NCBI GenBank assembly: GCA_001769655.1
Contig: MEPC01000042.1
Location: 219,125-283,124, forward strand
Direction of reading: 5' to 3'
DNA length: 64,000 bases
Source of the DNA: Bacteroidetes bacterium RIFCSPLOWO2_12_FULL_37_12
GTDB lineage: Bacteria; Bacteroidota; Bacteroidia; 2-12-FULL-37-12
The position numbers and the translations under genes are program-made. The number at the start of each line of letters is the position of its first letter. The stretch's first letter is position 1. Positions 17,890-27,698 of this stretch are shown piece after piece. The notes beneath the pieces are model-generated. The model made no database searches and was not told the DNA's origin. It was given only the letters and a program-made list of their open reading frames with translations.

Positions 17890-17927
17890 CTCACCCCAGC
17901 CCCTCTCCAAAAATGGAGAGGGGTGAG
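17890..17927. repeat. REP-like CCCCTCTCC hairpin (copy 1)
   Basis: Inner stem CCCCTCTCC / GGAGAGGGG with an AAAAAT loop, flanked by CTCACCCC and GTGAG. The same repeat lies in opposite orientation at 60760-60796. Sits between two genes of the Ehr-like operon. Confidence 0.75.
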
Positions 17928-17949
17928 AAATTGGTCATAAATTATTAAA

Positions 17950-18858
17950 TTATACAATTTTTCCCAATATAAGTAACACGCCTAAGAATATGAGCAATGA
18001 AATGGAAGTGAGTGAAAATATAAATTGGGGATTATGGTTCATTCTGAATCGTGCCATGAATGATTCTATCGCTCCGATGATTACGGCTAACAACAACTGA
18101 ATTCCTGCAAAAATGAGAACGGAAAAAAACCATTCTTTCCCGCGGGTAAGAAAGAAATTTGAAATGATAGCGCCATACATGGCAAATTTCAGAGAAGATC
18201 CATATAAAATAAGCCCGAGGTCAAATCCGCTGTTGTCGAGGATCATTACTTCATGGATCATGGTAAGCTCCAGATGAGTTTTTGGATCGTCTATGGGCAT
18301 GCGGCTATTTTCAATCATGGCAATTATTACAAAGACAAATGCGGCAAGTGCTCCTACCGCATAAGAAATATAGGAACCAAAATGCAAGTGGCTGAATATT
18401 TCGTAAAAAGAAAGATGTCCGGTCAATAAAGCAAAGGAACCCATTAAAATGAAAAATGCCGGCTCCACCAACATGGAATATAACGCTTCGCGACTTGCTC
18501 CCATGCCTTCAAAACTACTGCCGGTATCCAATGAAGAGATAATCATAAAAAATTTTCCAAGCGCCAACAGGTAAGCAAAAAAAACAAAATCCCCCTTGAA
18601 GGAAATTAATCCCGGCTCATCTCCAAAAGGAATAAATAACGTAGCCGTTAAAAGGGTAGAGAAATAAAGAGTAGGCGCTATCTTAAAAATAAAACTACTG
18701 GTGTCACTATAAACAGAACCCTTCCTTAATAATTTGCGGATATCCTTTATAGGTTGAAAAATTCCGGGTCCTTTCCTACCCGAAAAAATACATTTTGTAC
18801 GAATGATAATTCCTGAGAAAAATAAACTTGAAATAATTATCAGCGAGAAACTAATCAT
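17950..18858 (-). CDS. HyfC/NuoH-like membrane subunit of the Ehr-type complex
   Basis: 302 residues, about eight transmembrane helices, NuoH/HyfC family. Characteristic features: GRKGPGIFQPIKDIRKLLRK near residue 30, loop with GSSFEGMGASREALYSMLVEP, and NSRMPIDDPKTHLELTMIHE with the family's acidic loop residues. It anchors the peripheral subunits to the membrane arm and forms part of the quinone/coupling cavity. ATG at 18858 lies 6 bp after the HyfB-like stop, so tightly co-transcribed. Assignment secure; what it couples to is not known. Confidence 0.9.
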   Translation of the reverse strand: MISFSLIIISSLFFSGIIIRTKCIFSGRKGPGIFQPIKDIRKLLRKGSVYSDTSSFIFKIAPTLYFSTLLTATLFIPFGDEPGLISFKGDFVFFAYLLALGKFFMIISSLDTGSSFEGMGASREALYSMLVEPAFFILMGSFALLTGHLSFYEIFSHLHFGSYISYAVGALAAFVFVIIAMIENSRMPIDDPKTHLELTMIHEVMILDNSGFDLGLILYGSSLKFAMYGAIISNFFLTRGKEWFFSVLIFAGIQLLLAVIIGAIESFMARFRMNHNPQFIFSLTSISLLIFLGVLLILGKIV

Positions 18859-18864
18859 AAATAA

Positions 18865-20877
18865 TTACATTTGTTTTAAAAGTCCCGTTATATAATTGAC
18901 CGCATCGGCTAACAGTGGAATACCTATAGCCAAAAGAATAAATATTACTCCGTATAAAATATAAAATTGAGGATTTCCATTTTGCAGGAAACGAAATCGT
19001 TGCATGAATCTTTTAAGGTTTTTAATCGGGAGGTCAATGAAAATCGCTTCTATTTTGTCGTAAGGATTTGTATGAACATGAACCGGCTCTGGAAAAACAG
19101 ATTTTATTTCCGTTTCTTTTTTATTTATCATGAGTAAGGGCTTTGCCAGTTTACGGTAAGAACGAACAAAGGAGTTAGCCGTATATTGAAGTTTAGGATT
19201 TGGCGCAACATACCCGCAACCCCAGGTAGGAGAAGTGGCTATGATTTTTGAAGAAATCCATTTTCTTATTCCAAAAAGAATCAGAGTAAGTAAAATAAAA
19301 CCCCAAACAGCTACGCTGACTGATTGCAGTATGGAAATAAATTCCATCCCCTGTGTGTTGATTGCAATTTCTCCGGTAAAAAGGGAGACGGGTGTTGAAA
19401 TAATACCGAGAAAAAATTGTGGCACTACTCCAATCAGGACAATTAAAATGACTACCATGTATTTTGGGAAAAGTGATGAAAATTCCACTTCCTGAACAGG
19501 GTGAGGATACACGGAGCGTTGGGTACCGAGAAAAATAATTCCGAATGCTTTGGTGAAGCACAATATCGCCAATCCTCCTATGGTAACTAATCCGACAATT
19601 GAAAAAATCATCAGGAGCGATGAAGACATATAAGATGAATTGATACCATGGAACAACCCCGAAAAAATCAGAAATTCAGAAATGAAACCGTTGAAAGGGG
19701 GAAGTCCGCAGATAGCCATGGATGCCACTAAAAACAAAGTGGCACTCTGTGGCATTTTTTTGATGAGTCCGCCTAATTTTTCAATATTCATTGTGTGAGT
19801 TGCCTGATATACGGTTCCGGAAACATAAAATAACAGTGACTTGAAAAGCGAATGGTTTAATGTATGTAGTAAGGCACCGGCAAAACCCGCAAAAGCAAGC
19901 CCAGAATTGTTTAATCCAAGTCCTATACAACCCAGCCCGATCCCTATTCCTATAATCCCAATATTTTCAATACTATGATATGCCAAAAGTTTTTTGACAT
20001 TGTGCTGAACGATGGCAAGCATCACTCCATATAAACCCGAAATAACAGATAAAATGAGAATGATATACCCCAGTAACAGATAATTTCCTTTGATAAGCAA
20101 CAGCATTTTCAGGATTCCGAAAATTCCGAGTTTAATGATGACTCCTGACATCATACCTGAAACATGAGCAGGTGCCGCAGGATGTGCGTACGGAAGCCAG
20201 GTATGAAATGGAACAAACCCCGCCTTGGTGGCAAATCCAATAAAGAAACATAAAAAAAGAATGAAATTTACCGCATTACCGGCAGTGACACTATATAGAT
20301 TGATAGCCGCAAAATCGAATGAACCGGTATGAGCGTGAACATAGATAAATCCGAGCATCAGAAAAACAATTCCTATATGCGCCTGAACCAGAAAATTGAT
20401 TCCTGCTTTGATTGTTTTTACCTTTTCATGTTCAAAGACAATGAGAAAAAAAGAACATATTGCCATCAATTCCCAAACACATAAAAAAACAAGTGAATTT
20501 TGTACAGCATATATACCGAGCATGGTTAAATGAATGGCAATATAGCTTGAGTAGTGGATGGTTATGTTTGGCGGATGATTTTTGTAATGACTCAAGTATT
20601 TTCTACCGTATAAAATTCCGGTGAGTGTGGTAAAATTCATTAGCAAAATGAACCATGCGCCGAGCGCATCCACCCTGACAGGAATTTCCCCGAAAACAGG
20701 ACCCCCATAAAAAATTTCTTCATAGTTATGTCCTTTAAGTGCAATAACTGCAATATAAGAACTTAAAACAGTGTTGCCCAATACAGCGAACAAGGTGATG
20801 TATCCTTTCCAGACCTCTTTCACCAGGGATACGAGTACGATGGAGAGAAGGGTGAGGGAAAGGATGGGAAGGGTCAT
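18865..20877 (-). CDS. HyfB/NuoL-like antiporter subunit of the Ehr-type complex
   Basis: 670 residues, first gene of the operon, with 16 or so transmembrane helices. Antiporter-core motifs: VFLCVWELMAICSFFLIVFEHEK with the conserved Glu; ATKAGFVPFHTWLPYAHPAAPAHVSGMMSG; VKKLLAYHSIENIG; LPPFNGFISEFLIFSGLF. The length and C-terminal extension match HyfB. It would form a second proton channel. The leader upstream of its ATG is made of GGGGTATA repeats (template strand G-rich) and shows no usual A-rich ribosome-binding region. No formate dehydrogenase gene is nearby, so a formate-hydrogenlyase role is not supported. Confidence 0.9.
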   Translation of the reverse strand: MTLPILSLTLLSIVLVSLVKEVWKGYITLFAVLGNTVLSSYIAVIALKGHNYEEIFYGGPVFGEIPVRVDALGAWFILLMNFTTLTGILYGRKYLSHYKNHPPNITIHYSSYIAIHLTMLGIYAVQNSLVFLCVWELMAICSFFLIVFEHEKVKTIKAGINFLVQAHIGIVFLMLGFIYVHAHTGSFDFAAINLYSVTAGNAVNFILFLCFFIGFATKAGFVPFHTWLPYAHPAAPAHVSGMMSGVIIKLGIFGILKMLLLIKGNYLLLGYIILILSVISGLYGVMLAIVQHNVKKLLAYHSIENIGIIGIGIGLGCIGLGLNNSGLAFAGFAGALLHTLNHSLFKSLLFYVSGTVYQATHTMNIEKLGGLIKKMPQSATLFLVASMAICGLPPFNGFISEFLIFSGLFHGINSSYMSSSLLMIFSIVGLVTIGGLAILCFTKAFGIIFLGTQRSVYPHPVQEVEFSSLFPKYMVVILIVLIGVVPQFFLGIISTPVSLFTGEIAINTQGMEFISILQSVSVAVWGFILLTLILFGIRKWISSKIIATSPTWGCGYVAPNPKLQYTANSFVRSYRKLAKPLLMINKKETEIKSVFPEPVHVHTNPYDKIEAIFIDLPIKNLKRFMQRFRFLQNGNPQFYILYGVIFILLAIGIPLLADAVNYITGLLKQM

Positions 20878-20878
20878 T

Positions 20879-20990
20879 CAGGGGGTATGGGGTATAGGGG
20901 GTGTAGGGGTATAAGGGGTATAGGGGTATAGGGGTATAGGGGTATAGGGGTATAGGGGTATAGGGGTATAGGGGTATAAGGGGATAAGGG
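20879..20990. repeat. GGGGTATA 8-bp tandem repeat with G-quadruplex potential
   Basis: About a dozen GGGGTATA-type units on the plus strand directly before the ATG of the HyfB-like gene. Runs of four G's with four-base loops fit the G-quadruplex pattern; for the minus-strand operon this is the template strand. A long Pro/Tyr-rich frame through it (20735-21004) is an artefact of the repeat. Confidence 0.8.
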
Positions 20991-21023
20991 GAAGGAAAGT
21001 GCAAATGTAAAAAAATTCAGCTA

Positions 21024-21053
21024 TTTCCATAAATAATAAAATTCATACATTTG
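21024..21053 (+). promoter_or_regulatory. Predicted promoter for the IcmF-like gene
   Basis: TACATTTG at 21046-21053 fits TAnnTTTG exactly; the upstream box is TTT (21024-21026), 19 bp away. Leader ~70 nt. Confidence 0.5.
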
Positions 21054-21125
21054 TGGAAATGAAATATTTTGAGTTTAAGAAACAATATTAAAGATTTTCT
21101 GGTTTTCCAATCCAATATTCACTGA

Positions 21126-24100
21126 ATGACCTCCCCCGAGCCATACAAACCTAAAAACAAAATACGGATCGTCACTGCGGCTTCGCTTTTTGACGGTCAC
21201 GATGCCGCCATCAATCTGATGCGGCGAATCCTGCAATCATCCGGATGTGAAGTAATTCATTTGGGACACAACCGTTCCGTGAGTGAAATTGTGGAATGTG
21301 CCATTCAGGAAGACGTACAAGCCGTTGCTGTTACTTCCTACCAGGGCGGACATCTTGAATATTTTAAATACATGCATGATTTGTTGAAAGAAAAAGGCGC
21401 AGGGCATATTAAAATTTTTGGTGGAGGCGGTGGAGTGATTCTTCCCAAAGAAATTGAAGAATTACACAACTATGGTATCGCCGGAATTTATTCTCCCGAT
21501 GATGGAAGGTCCATGGGTTTGCAGGGAATGATTAACGATATGCTTGGCAAATGTGATTTTCCTACCGTAACCCATCTGAATGGAGATGTGGATAAAGTAA
21601 CTAAGAAAGATCCTCTTATAATTGCTAAAACCATTACGTATTGTGAGAATTTTTCGGAACAGTCCCGTGAATTTATCAACCAATTAAAAAATTCCAACAC
21701 GCATAAAACCATACCCGTCATCGGGCTAACCGGCACCGGCGGCTCCGGAAAATCAAGTATCACCGATGAAATTGTCCGGCGGTTACAGAACGATTTTCCA
21801 ACTTTATCGGTAGCCATTCTATCCATTGACCCTACAAAAAAGAAAACTGGCGGCGCCTTGCTTGGCGACAGAATACGCATGAACTCCATTTATAACGAAA
21901 AGGTGTATATGCGCTCTCTTGCAACACGCCATTCTTCAAAATCGGTATCACTGTACCTTGAAGATGCTATTAAAATATGCAAAACTGCCGGCTTTGGAAT
22001 AATCTTAGTTGAGACATCCGGGATTGGTCAATCGGACTCCGAAATAGTGAATCATGTGGATCTGTCAGTTTATGTAATGACCAGTGAATACGGCGCGGGA
22101 ACTCAGTTGGAAAAGATTGACATGCTTGATTATGCCGACATGGTGGTAATTAACAAATCGGATAAGAAGGGCTCTCAGGATGCATTGCGGGATGTACGCA
22201 AACAATATCGCCGGAATCATAAATTATTTGATGCGAAAGAAGAAGACCTGCCTGTATATGCTACCGTTGCCTCGAAATTCAATGACACGGGCGTTAATGA
22301 ATTTTATGTTTCACTTTTGAAAAAGATACTGTCTAAAACGAGTGTCACTTTTTCCGGCTCAAAAAATATCAATGAGATTTCAGTGAGTGCACTTTCAAGT
22401 GTCAAAAATCAAAGTGCAGAAATTATTATTCCACCTTCTCGGGTAAGATATCTTGCTGAAATCGCTGAAAACAGTGACCGATATAAAAAATTTGTTAATG
22501 AACAATCGGAAATTGCGAGAAAGTTGTATCAGATTAGCGGCACATTGAGCATCTTAAAAGAAGAAAGTGAGAAAGGGGGAAAGGGGGAAAGCGAGACAAT
22601 ACGTGAAGAAATTAAATTCCTGTTGAAATTAAAAAATGGTCTTGAAGAAAAATTAGATCCGGAATGTAAAAAGGTATTAGAAGATTGGGAAAAAAATAAA
22701 AATCTTTATCTCAAAGACAAGTTTCAATATAAAGTCCGGAATCAAATCATAGAACAGGATTTATATTATGAATCCTTATCCCACACCCGGGTTCCCAAAA
22801 TAAGTATTCCAAAATTTCATGACTGGGGTGATATTTTGAAATGGAACTTAGAAGAAAATTTTCCGGGTAAATTTCCATTTACTTCCGGTACGTTCCCTTT
22901 GAAACGTCAGAGTGAAGATCCTACCCGCATGTTTGCCGGAGAAGGGGGACCTGAAAGAACCAATAAGCGGTTTCATTATGTTTCGAAAGGGCAACCTTAC
23001 CGCCGGCTCTCCACTGCTTTTGATTCAGTGACACTTTACGGTGAAAATCCGGATTATCGCCCGGATATTTATGGTAAAATCGGGAATTCCGGAGTAAGCG
23101 TTGCTACGTTAGACGATGCCAAAAAATTATATTCCGGTTTTAACCTCTGTGACCCCTCCACTTCAGTTTCCATGACCATTAATGGACCTGCACCCATGCT
23201 ACTCGGATTTTTTATGAACACTGCCATAGATCAGCAATGTGAAATTTATATCCATGAAAACAATCTTATAGAACAAACTTACAAGAAACTTCTTGAAATT
23301 TATAAAAGCAACCGCGATAAAATTCCATTCTATAGTATAGAAGAAGTTGAATTAGAACAGGTTTCGGTAGATCAGGATGACCTTGAATTGCTGGAGGACA
23401 TTGAACTCCGGGAATTGCAGGAAGCGTACGGAGCGGAATATACAGGTCAGGTAAAAGAATTTCACCAACAGTTTTTCTCCGCAAAAGACGATTATGCATT
23501 TCTCATCAAGTATCAAAGCGCAGTAGCTGGTTTTTATGTGGTAAAGGAGATGACTAAAACGCGGGTATTACGAAGTGAAATTTATATTCTGAAAAAATTC
23601 CGCAAAAAAGACATTGCCGGAAGAGCATTTCCGCTTATATGCCGTTTCTTTTATAAAAAAGGAGTGTTTGAAATTTTAAATACCTGCAACAGCACCCACA
23701 AAGGAAGTATTAAATTTCTGGAAAAAAATAATTTTAAACTGCTTGAGAAATTTAAACTTGAAAAAGTGGAAATGCTTAAATTTTCAGCTATGACATTCGA
23801 GAATTTAAACTATCTTCCCGAGGGTAATAACGGTCTCGGGTTGATGTTACTGGGTGTCACCGGCGATCAGGTTCTTCCTGAGAATGTATATGAAGAAATA
23901 AAGAAAAAAACATTGGCTACCGTGCGTGGTACGGTACAGGCGGATATTCTAAAAGAAGACCAGGCGCAGAACACCTGCATTTTTTCTACAGAGTTCGCGT
24001 TGAAAATGATGGGTGACATTCAGGAAAATTTTACCAGAAATAAAGTACGGAATTTTTATTCGGTATCCATTTCCGGTTATCATATTGCCGAAGCAGGAGC

Positions 24101-25025
24101 AAATCCCATCTCTCAACTTGCATTTACGCTTGCCAACGGATTCACTTACGTGGAAATTTATCTTGCCCGCGGATTAAAAATTGATGATTTTGCGCAAAAC
24201 CTTTCCTTTTTCTTTTCCAACGGTATTGACCCGGAATATGCCGTGATCGGAAGAGTGGCACGCAGGATCTGGGCTAAAGCCATTAAATATATTTACAAAG
24301 GTAATGAGCGTTCCCAGCAATTAAAATATCATATTCAAACTTCCGGTCGTTCACTTCACGCTCAGGAAATTGATTTTAATGATATTCGCACGACCTTGCA
24401 GGCGCTTTACGCTATTTATGATAATTGCAACTCACTGCATACAAACGCGCATGACGAGGCAATAACCACTCCAACGGAAACATCAGTACGCAGAGCCATG
24501 GCTATTCAACATATCATCAATAAAGAATTAGGTCTTGCAAAAAACGAGAATTCCCTGCAAGGTTCGTTTATCATTGAAGAACTCACAGATCTGGTGGAGG
24601 AGGCGGTTTTGAATGAATTCAGAAATATTTCAGAAAGAGGAGGGGTGCTGGGGGCAATGGAAACCATGTATCAGCGAAGTAAAATTCAGGAGGAGTCCTT
24701 GTATTATGAAACATTGAAACACAATGGTGAATATCCTATTGTCGGGGTCAATACTTTTTTGAACAGTGAGGGTTCTCCTACCATTATTCCTTCCGAAGTC
24801 ATCCGTTCCACGACAGCAGAAAAAGAATTTGCTATTACCACATTGAATGTATTTCAGGAAAGAAATAAAAATGTGTATGAAAAATCCATGACTGCCTTAA
24901 AAGAAACGGCTGTCACTGGAAAGAATTTGTTTGACACATTGCTGGAAGTATGCAAAGTGTGTTCGCTGGGGCAAATCTCAAAGAGTTTATATGAAGTGGG
25001 CGGGCAATACAGGAGGAGTATGTGA
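21126..25025 (+). CDS. icmF: Fused isobutyryl-CoA-mutase-type (IcmF) B12 mutase with inserted GNAT-like domain
   Basis: 1299 residues, longer than usual IcmF (roughly 1100-1150 expected). Order: B12-binding domain ~10-140 with the DGHDAA cobalt-ligand motif (His23); MeaI-type GTPase ~195-410 with Walker [13 protein letters not shown]; linker; mutase TIM barrel from ~600 ([57 protein letters not shown]). IcmF rearranges isobutyryl-CoA and n-butyryl-CoA with adenosylcobalamin; the GTPase domain loads the cofactor. Residues ~741-895 are not expected in IcmF and look like an acetyltransferase: [18 protein letters not shown], then [17 protein letters not shown], the A- and B-motif patterns of GNAT. 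The barrel resumes at [18 protein letters not shown]. Mutase motifs on both sides are intact. Could alternatively act on other acyl-CoAs. Confidence 0.92.
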   Translation: MTSPEPYKPKNKIRIVTAASLFDGHDAAINLMRRILQSSGCEVIHLGHNRSVSEIVECAIQEDVQAVAVTSYQGGHLEYFKYMHDLLKEKGAGHIKIFGGGGGVILPKEIEELHNYGIAGIYSPDDGRSMGLQGMINDMLGKCDFPTVTHLNGDVDKVTKKDPLIIAKTITYCENFSEQSREFINQLKNSNTHKTIPVIGLTGTGGSGKSSITDEIVRRLQNDFPTLSVAILSIDPTKKKTGGALLGDRIRMNSIYNEKVYMRSLATRHSSKSVSLYLEDAIKICKTAGFGIILVETSGIGQSDSEIVNHVDLSVYVMTSEYGAGTQLEKIDMLDYADMVVINKSDKKGSQDALRDVRKQYRRNHKLFDAKEEDLPVYATVASKFNDTGVNEFYVSLLKKILSKTSVTFSGSKNINEISVSALSSVKNQSAEIIIPPSRVRYLAEIAENSDRYKKFVNEQSEIARKLYQISGTLSILKEESEKGGKGESETIREEIKFLLKLKNGLEEKLDPECKKVLEDWEKNKNLYLKDKFQYKVRNQIIEQDLYYESLSHTRVPKISIPKFHDWGDILKWNLEENFPGKFPFTSGTFPLKRQSEDPTRMFAGEGGPERTNKRFHYVSKGQPYRRLSTAFDSVTLYGENPDYRPDIYGKIGNSGVSVATLDDAKKLYSGFNLCDPSTSVSMTINGPAPMLLGFFMNTAIDQQCEIYIHENNLIEQTYKKLLEIYKSNRDKIPFYSIEEVELEQVSVDQDDLELLEDIELRELQEAYGAEYTGQVKEFHQQFFSAKDDYAFLIKYQSAVAGFYVVKEMTKTRVLRSEIYILKKFRKKDIAGRAFPLICRFFYKKGVFEILNTCNSTHKGSIKFLEKNNFKLLEKFKLEKVEMLKFSAMTFENLNYLPEGNNGLGLMLLGVTGDQVLPENVYEEIKKKTLATVRGTVQADILKEDQAQNTCIFSTEFALKMMGDIQENFTRNKVRNFYSVSISGYHIAEAGANPISQLAFTLANGFTYVEIYLARGLKIDDFAQNLSFFFSNGIDPEYAVIGRVARRIWAKAIKYIYKGNERSQQLKYHIQTSGRSLHAQEIDFNDIRTTLQALYAIYDNCNSLHTNAHDEAITTPTETSVRRAMAIQHIINKELGLAKNENSLQGSFIIEELTDLVEEAVLNEFRNISERGGVLGAMETMYQRSKIQEESLYYETLKHNGEYPIVGVNTFLNSEGSPTIIPSEVIRSTTAEKEFAITTLNVFQERNKNVYEKSMTALKETAVTGKNLFDTLLEVCKVCSLGQISKSLYEVGGQYRRSM

Positions 25026-25050
25026 GGGGGGCAAAGGAATTTACAGTTGA

Positions 25051-25386
25051 ATGGATCGAAAATATAAAATCTCTAAGACAATGGATAAAAACATTGATTC
25101 AATCGTAAAAAATTATTTAGCATATATAAAAAAAGAAGGATATCAGGTAGAACAAGCTTACTTGTTTGGCTCTTATGCTAATGGAAATGCTCACGAATAT
25201 AGCGACATTGATGTGGCACTGATATTTAATTTTATAAAAGATGAATACGAGATGCAACTGGAGTTGATGTTGCTGGGTGAAAAATGTGATTTACGCATTG
25301 AACCGCATCCTATTGCTATGAGCGACTTCAATAAAATCCATCCTTTAGCTGCAGAGATGATAAGACATGGTGTGAAAATTTCATAA
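25051..25386 (+). CDS. MNT-type nucleotidyltransferase-domain protein
   Basis: 111 residues with the minimal nucleotidyltransferase motif LFGSYANGNAHEYSDIDVAL (G-S-x10-D-x-D) and the third acidic residue region near DLRIEPHP. Such proteins usually pair with a HEPN protein as a toxin-antitoxin module that transfers nucleotides, but no HEPN gene is next door. Start at 25051; an internal ATG at 25081 is a plausible alternative. It follows icmF by 25 bp and precedes lpxB by 28 bp in the same direction. An orphan MNT; function uncertain. Confidence 0.75.
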   Translation: MDRKYKISKTMDKNIDSIVKNYLAYIKKEGYQVEQAYLFGSYANGNAHEYSDIDVALIFNFIKDEYEMQLELMLLGEKCDLRIEPHPIAMSDFNKIHPLAAEMIRHGVKIS

Positions 25387-25414
25387 ATCTGATTATCATA
25401 GGCATAAATCTGTC

Positions 25415-26542
25415 ATGAAATACTACATTATTTCCGGTGAACCTTCGGGTGATTTGCATGGAGCAAATCTCATCCGCCATCTAAAATTAACAGACCCTTT
25501 TGCTGAAATTTTTGTCTGGGGGGGTGATAAAATGAAAGCAGAAGGTGTGAACCTCCGGAAACATTACCGGGATTTGTCTTTTATGGGATTCGGAGAATTA
25601 GTTGCACACGCTGGAAAGATAATCAACAATGTCCGGTTTTTCCGTAAGGATATTTTACAATTCATGCCCGATGCAGTTATACTGATTGATTATCCTGGAT
25701 TTAACCTGCGTATGGCACCCTGGTTAAAACAAAAAGGATTTAATGTTTTTTATTACATCTCTCCCAAGATATGGGCATGGAATCAAAGTAGGATTAGCAG
25801 TATAAAAAAGTATATTGATAAAATGATTGTTATTTTTCCATTTGAAGTAGAATTTTATAAACGGTTTTCCTATCAGGTTTATTTTTTTGGTAACCCTGTA
25901 AAAGAGGAAGTAATGAATTTCAAACCGGATCCGGAATTCCGAAAAAAAAATAACCTGACTGAAAATCCCATCGTTGCAGTTTTACCCGGAAGTCGCAAAC
26001 AGGAAATTCAACGCCATCTTTCTTTAATTCTCGCCTTGCAAAACGACTTCCCAGCCACACAATTTGTAATAGCAGGATTGTCTGCAATTGATAAAAATAT
26101 ATACCAAAAAACACTTAAAAATTCCGCTATAAAATTGTTAGTGGATGCTACTTACGATTTATTGTATCATGCAAACACCGCCGTGGTTGCATCGGGAACG
26201 GCTACTCTTGAAACCGCTTTATTTAATATACCACAAGTGGTTTGTTATCGTGTAAATCCCGTTTCTGCATGGATAACCCGGAAAGTAATAAAAATACCTT
26301 ATGTGTCATTAGTGAATTTGTTGTCAGCCAAAGAATGTGTTAAAGAATTATTGCAGGAAAAATTCACACCTACGGGTTTAAGAAATGAACTGATGCGTTT
26401 GCTTGGTGACACCGAATATAGAAAAAAGATGACAGGCGAATATCAGGTATTGAAAGAAAAACTGGGTCCAGAGGGTGCTTCTGCTCGTGTGGCGGAAATG
26501 ATATGTCAGTGGACGCGGGAGGGGAAAACCTTGAAGATTTGA
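25415..26542 (+). CDS. lpxB: Lipid-A-disaccharide synthase
   Basis: 375 residues, usual LpxB length (GT19). It joins UDP-diacylglucosamine and lipid X into the lipid A disaccharide at the inner face of the inner membrane. Signatures: ISGEPSGDLHGANL at the N-terminus, VWGGDKM, LIDYPGFNLRMAPWLK, YYISPKIWAWNQSR, LPGSRKQEI, and VASGTATLETALFNIPQVVCYR with the conserved sugar-nucleotide region. Tail-to-tail with the DHH gene, 37 bp apart. Its presence supports an LPS-bearing outer membrane. Confidence 0.95.
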   Translation: MKYYIISGEPSGDLHGANLIRHLKLTDPFAEIFVWGGDKMKAEGVNLRKHYRDLSFMGFGELVAHAGKIINNVRFFRKDILQFMPDAVILIDYPGFNLRMAPWLKQKGFNVFYYISPKIWAWNQSRISSIKKYIDKMIVIFPFEVEFYKRFSYQVYFFGNPVKEEVMNFKPDPEFRKKNNLTENPIVAVLPGSRKQEIQRHLSLILALQNDFPATQFVIAGLSAIDKNIYQKTLKNSAIKLLVDATYDLLYHANTAVVASGTATLETALFNIPQVVCYRVNPVSAWITRKVIKIPYVSLVNLLSAKECVKELLQEKFTPTGLRNELMRLLGDTEYRKKMTGEYQVLKEKLGPEGASARVAEMICQWTREGKTLKI

Positions 26543-26579
26543 ATTTGATTGAAAAATAAATGGTTAGATGGTTGGATGG

Positions 26580-27599
26580 TTAAAAGATTAACCTCAACTT
26601 CTCTCTATACTCCGGCAGAAGTCCCACAAACTTTTCAACGGTCTTATCCAGCGTCAACGGACATTTTCCTCCCGCCGCATTCTTATGTCCTCCTCCCTCA
26701 AAATGATCTCTCGCAAATTCATTCACCGGAAATTCTCCTCTGGAACGGAATGATAATTTGATAATTTCCCCTCTGTCAACAATGATGGCGGCTAAAATGA
26801 CTCCCTCAATCGCTAATGCATAATTGACAAATCCCTCTGTGTCACCGGTCCGGGATTTGTATTTTTTAAGTTCCTCTTTGGTTATGACAATATACGCGGT
26901 ATTGTATTTCTTCAAAACGGTAATTTTCTCTTTCAAAATATAACCCAGAAAACGTGTTTTTATTTCGGTGCTGTTGTCATAGATAAAATGATGAATAGTT
27001 GAATGTTTAATGTCAAAGTCCATTAAATGTGCCACAATCCGGTGGGTTTTTTTTGTTGTAGTAGGATATTTGAATGAGCCCGTATCCGTAAGGATGCCTG
27101 CATAAATCAACACCGCAATTTCTTTGGTTAAGTTCGTTTCATCGTTCATGTATTTAACAATGAAATCATACACCAGTTCAGCCGTTGCCGCGGCTTCCGG
27201 ATCGCTTAACCGGTACATGGCAAAATTTTCGGGTTCGAGATGATGGTCTATTAATACCTTCTGAGCCATGGAATTTTTTACCAACGGACCCATGTCATTT
27301 ATTCTTTCCAAACTCGACATATCCATGCAAAAGATCAGGTCTGCCTCTGAAATTAATTTTTTGGAAAGCGCTGTCTTTACTTCAAAATTTATAACAGATT
27401 TTTGCCCGGGCATCCAATTTAAAAAACCTGGATAATCGGTTGGACTTATGACAACGGGGTCATGACCTGTTTTTTTAAAATAATGATAAAGCGCTAAAGA
27501 AGAACCCAAGGCATCGGCATCCGGTTTATGGTGTGATGTTATTACAATTTTTTTTCTGCCTTTGCTTAAGACATCCTTTAATAATTGGATATTGTTCAT
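26580..27599 (-). CDS. nrnA: DHH-family phosphoesterase (NrnA-like oligoribonuclease/pAp phosphatase)
   Basis: 339 residues. DHH domain: SHHKPDADALGSSLALY (motif I), CMDMSSLERI (motif II), VLIDHHLEP (motif III, the DHH triad). C-terminal DHHA1 domain with FARDHFEGGGHKNAAGGKC. Proteins of this layout degrade nanoRNAs and dephosphorylate 3'-phosphoadenosine 5'-phosphate using Mn2+ in the cytoplasm. Length and motif spacing agree with NrnA. On the opposite strand from the symporter; their upstream regions overlap at 27600-27660. A less likely alternative is a cyclic-di-AMP-linearising GdpP-like enzyme, but the membrane and GGDEF parts are absent. Confidence 0.85.
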   Translation of the reverse strand: MNNIQLLKDVLSKGRKKIVITSHHKPDADALGSSLALYHYFKKTGHDPVVISPTDYPGFLNWMPGQKSVINFEVKTALSKKLISEADLIFCMDMSSLERINDMGPLVKNSMAQKVLIDHHLEPENFAMYRLSDPEAAATAELVYDFIVKYMNDETNLTKEIAVLIYAGILTDTGSFKYPTTTKKTHRIVAHLMDFDIKHSTIHHFIYDNSTEIKTRFLGYILKEKITVLKKYNTAYIVITKEELKKYKSRTGDTEGFVNYALAIEGVILAAIIVDRGEIIKLSFRSRGEFPVNEFARDHFEGGGHKNAAGGKCPLTLDKTVEKFVGLLPEYREKLRLIF

Positions 27600-27629
27600 T
27601 TTTATAAGAAGGGGTAAAGGTACAGAAAA

Positions 27630-27659
27630 TTGTTTTATTTCAATATTTCATTACTTTTG
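27630..27659 (+). promoter_or_regulatory. Predicted promoter of the symporter gene
   Basis: TTG (27630-27632), 19-bp spacer, TACTTTTG (27652-27659): exact consensus. It shows that the frame extension upstream of 27699 is not translated. Confidence 0.65.
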
Positions 27660-27698
27660 CGCATCAACAGCGCCACAGCGAACCGTGCCGCTACACAC

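Noticed and set aside
17863-17910. 16-codon N-terminal extension of the HyfE-like gene
   Set aside because: TTG start and codons from a REP hairpin; the ATG at 17862 gives a normal membrane start.
13360-20877. True formate hydrogenlyase/hydrogenase-4 operon
   Set aside because: NiFe ligand Cys are absent and there is no formate dehydrogenase or hyp gene in the window.
20735-21004. Open frame with a Pro/Tyr/Leu-rich repeated product
   Set aside because: It reads only the GGGGTATA repeat on the opposite strand of the HyfB-like gene's start; a low-complexity artefact.
26549-26761. Plus-strand 70-codon frame after lpxB
   Set aside because: Lies antisense in the DHH gene and begins in a short ATGGTT repeat; no support as a gene.
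27630-27698. N-terminal extension of the symporter from a TTG codon
   Set aside because: It contains an exact Bacteroidota promoter; ATG 27699 begins the normal family N-terminus.
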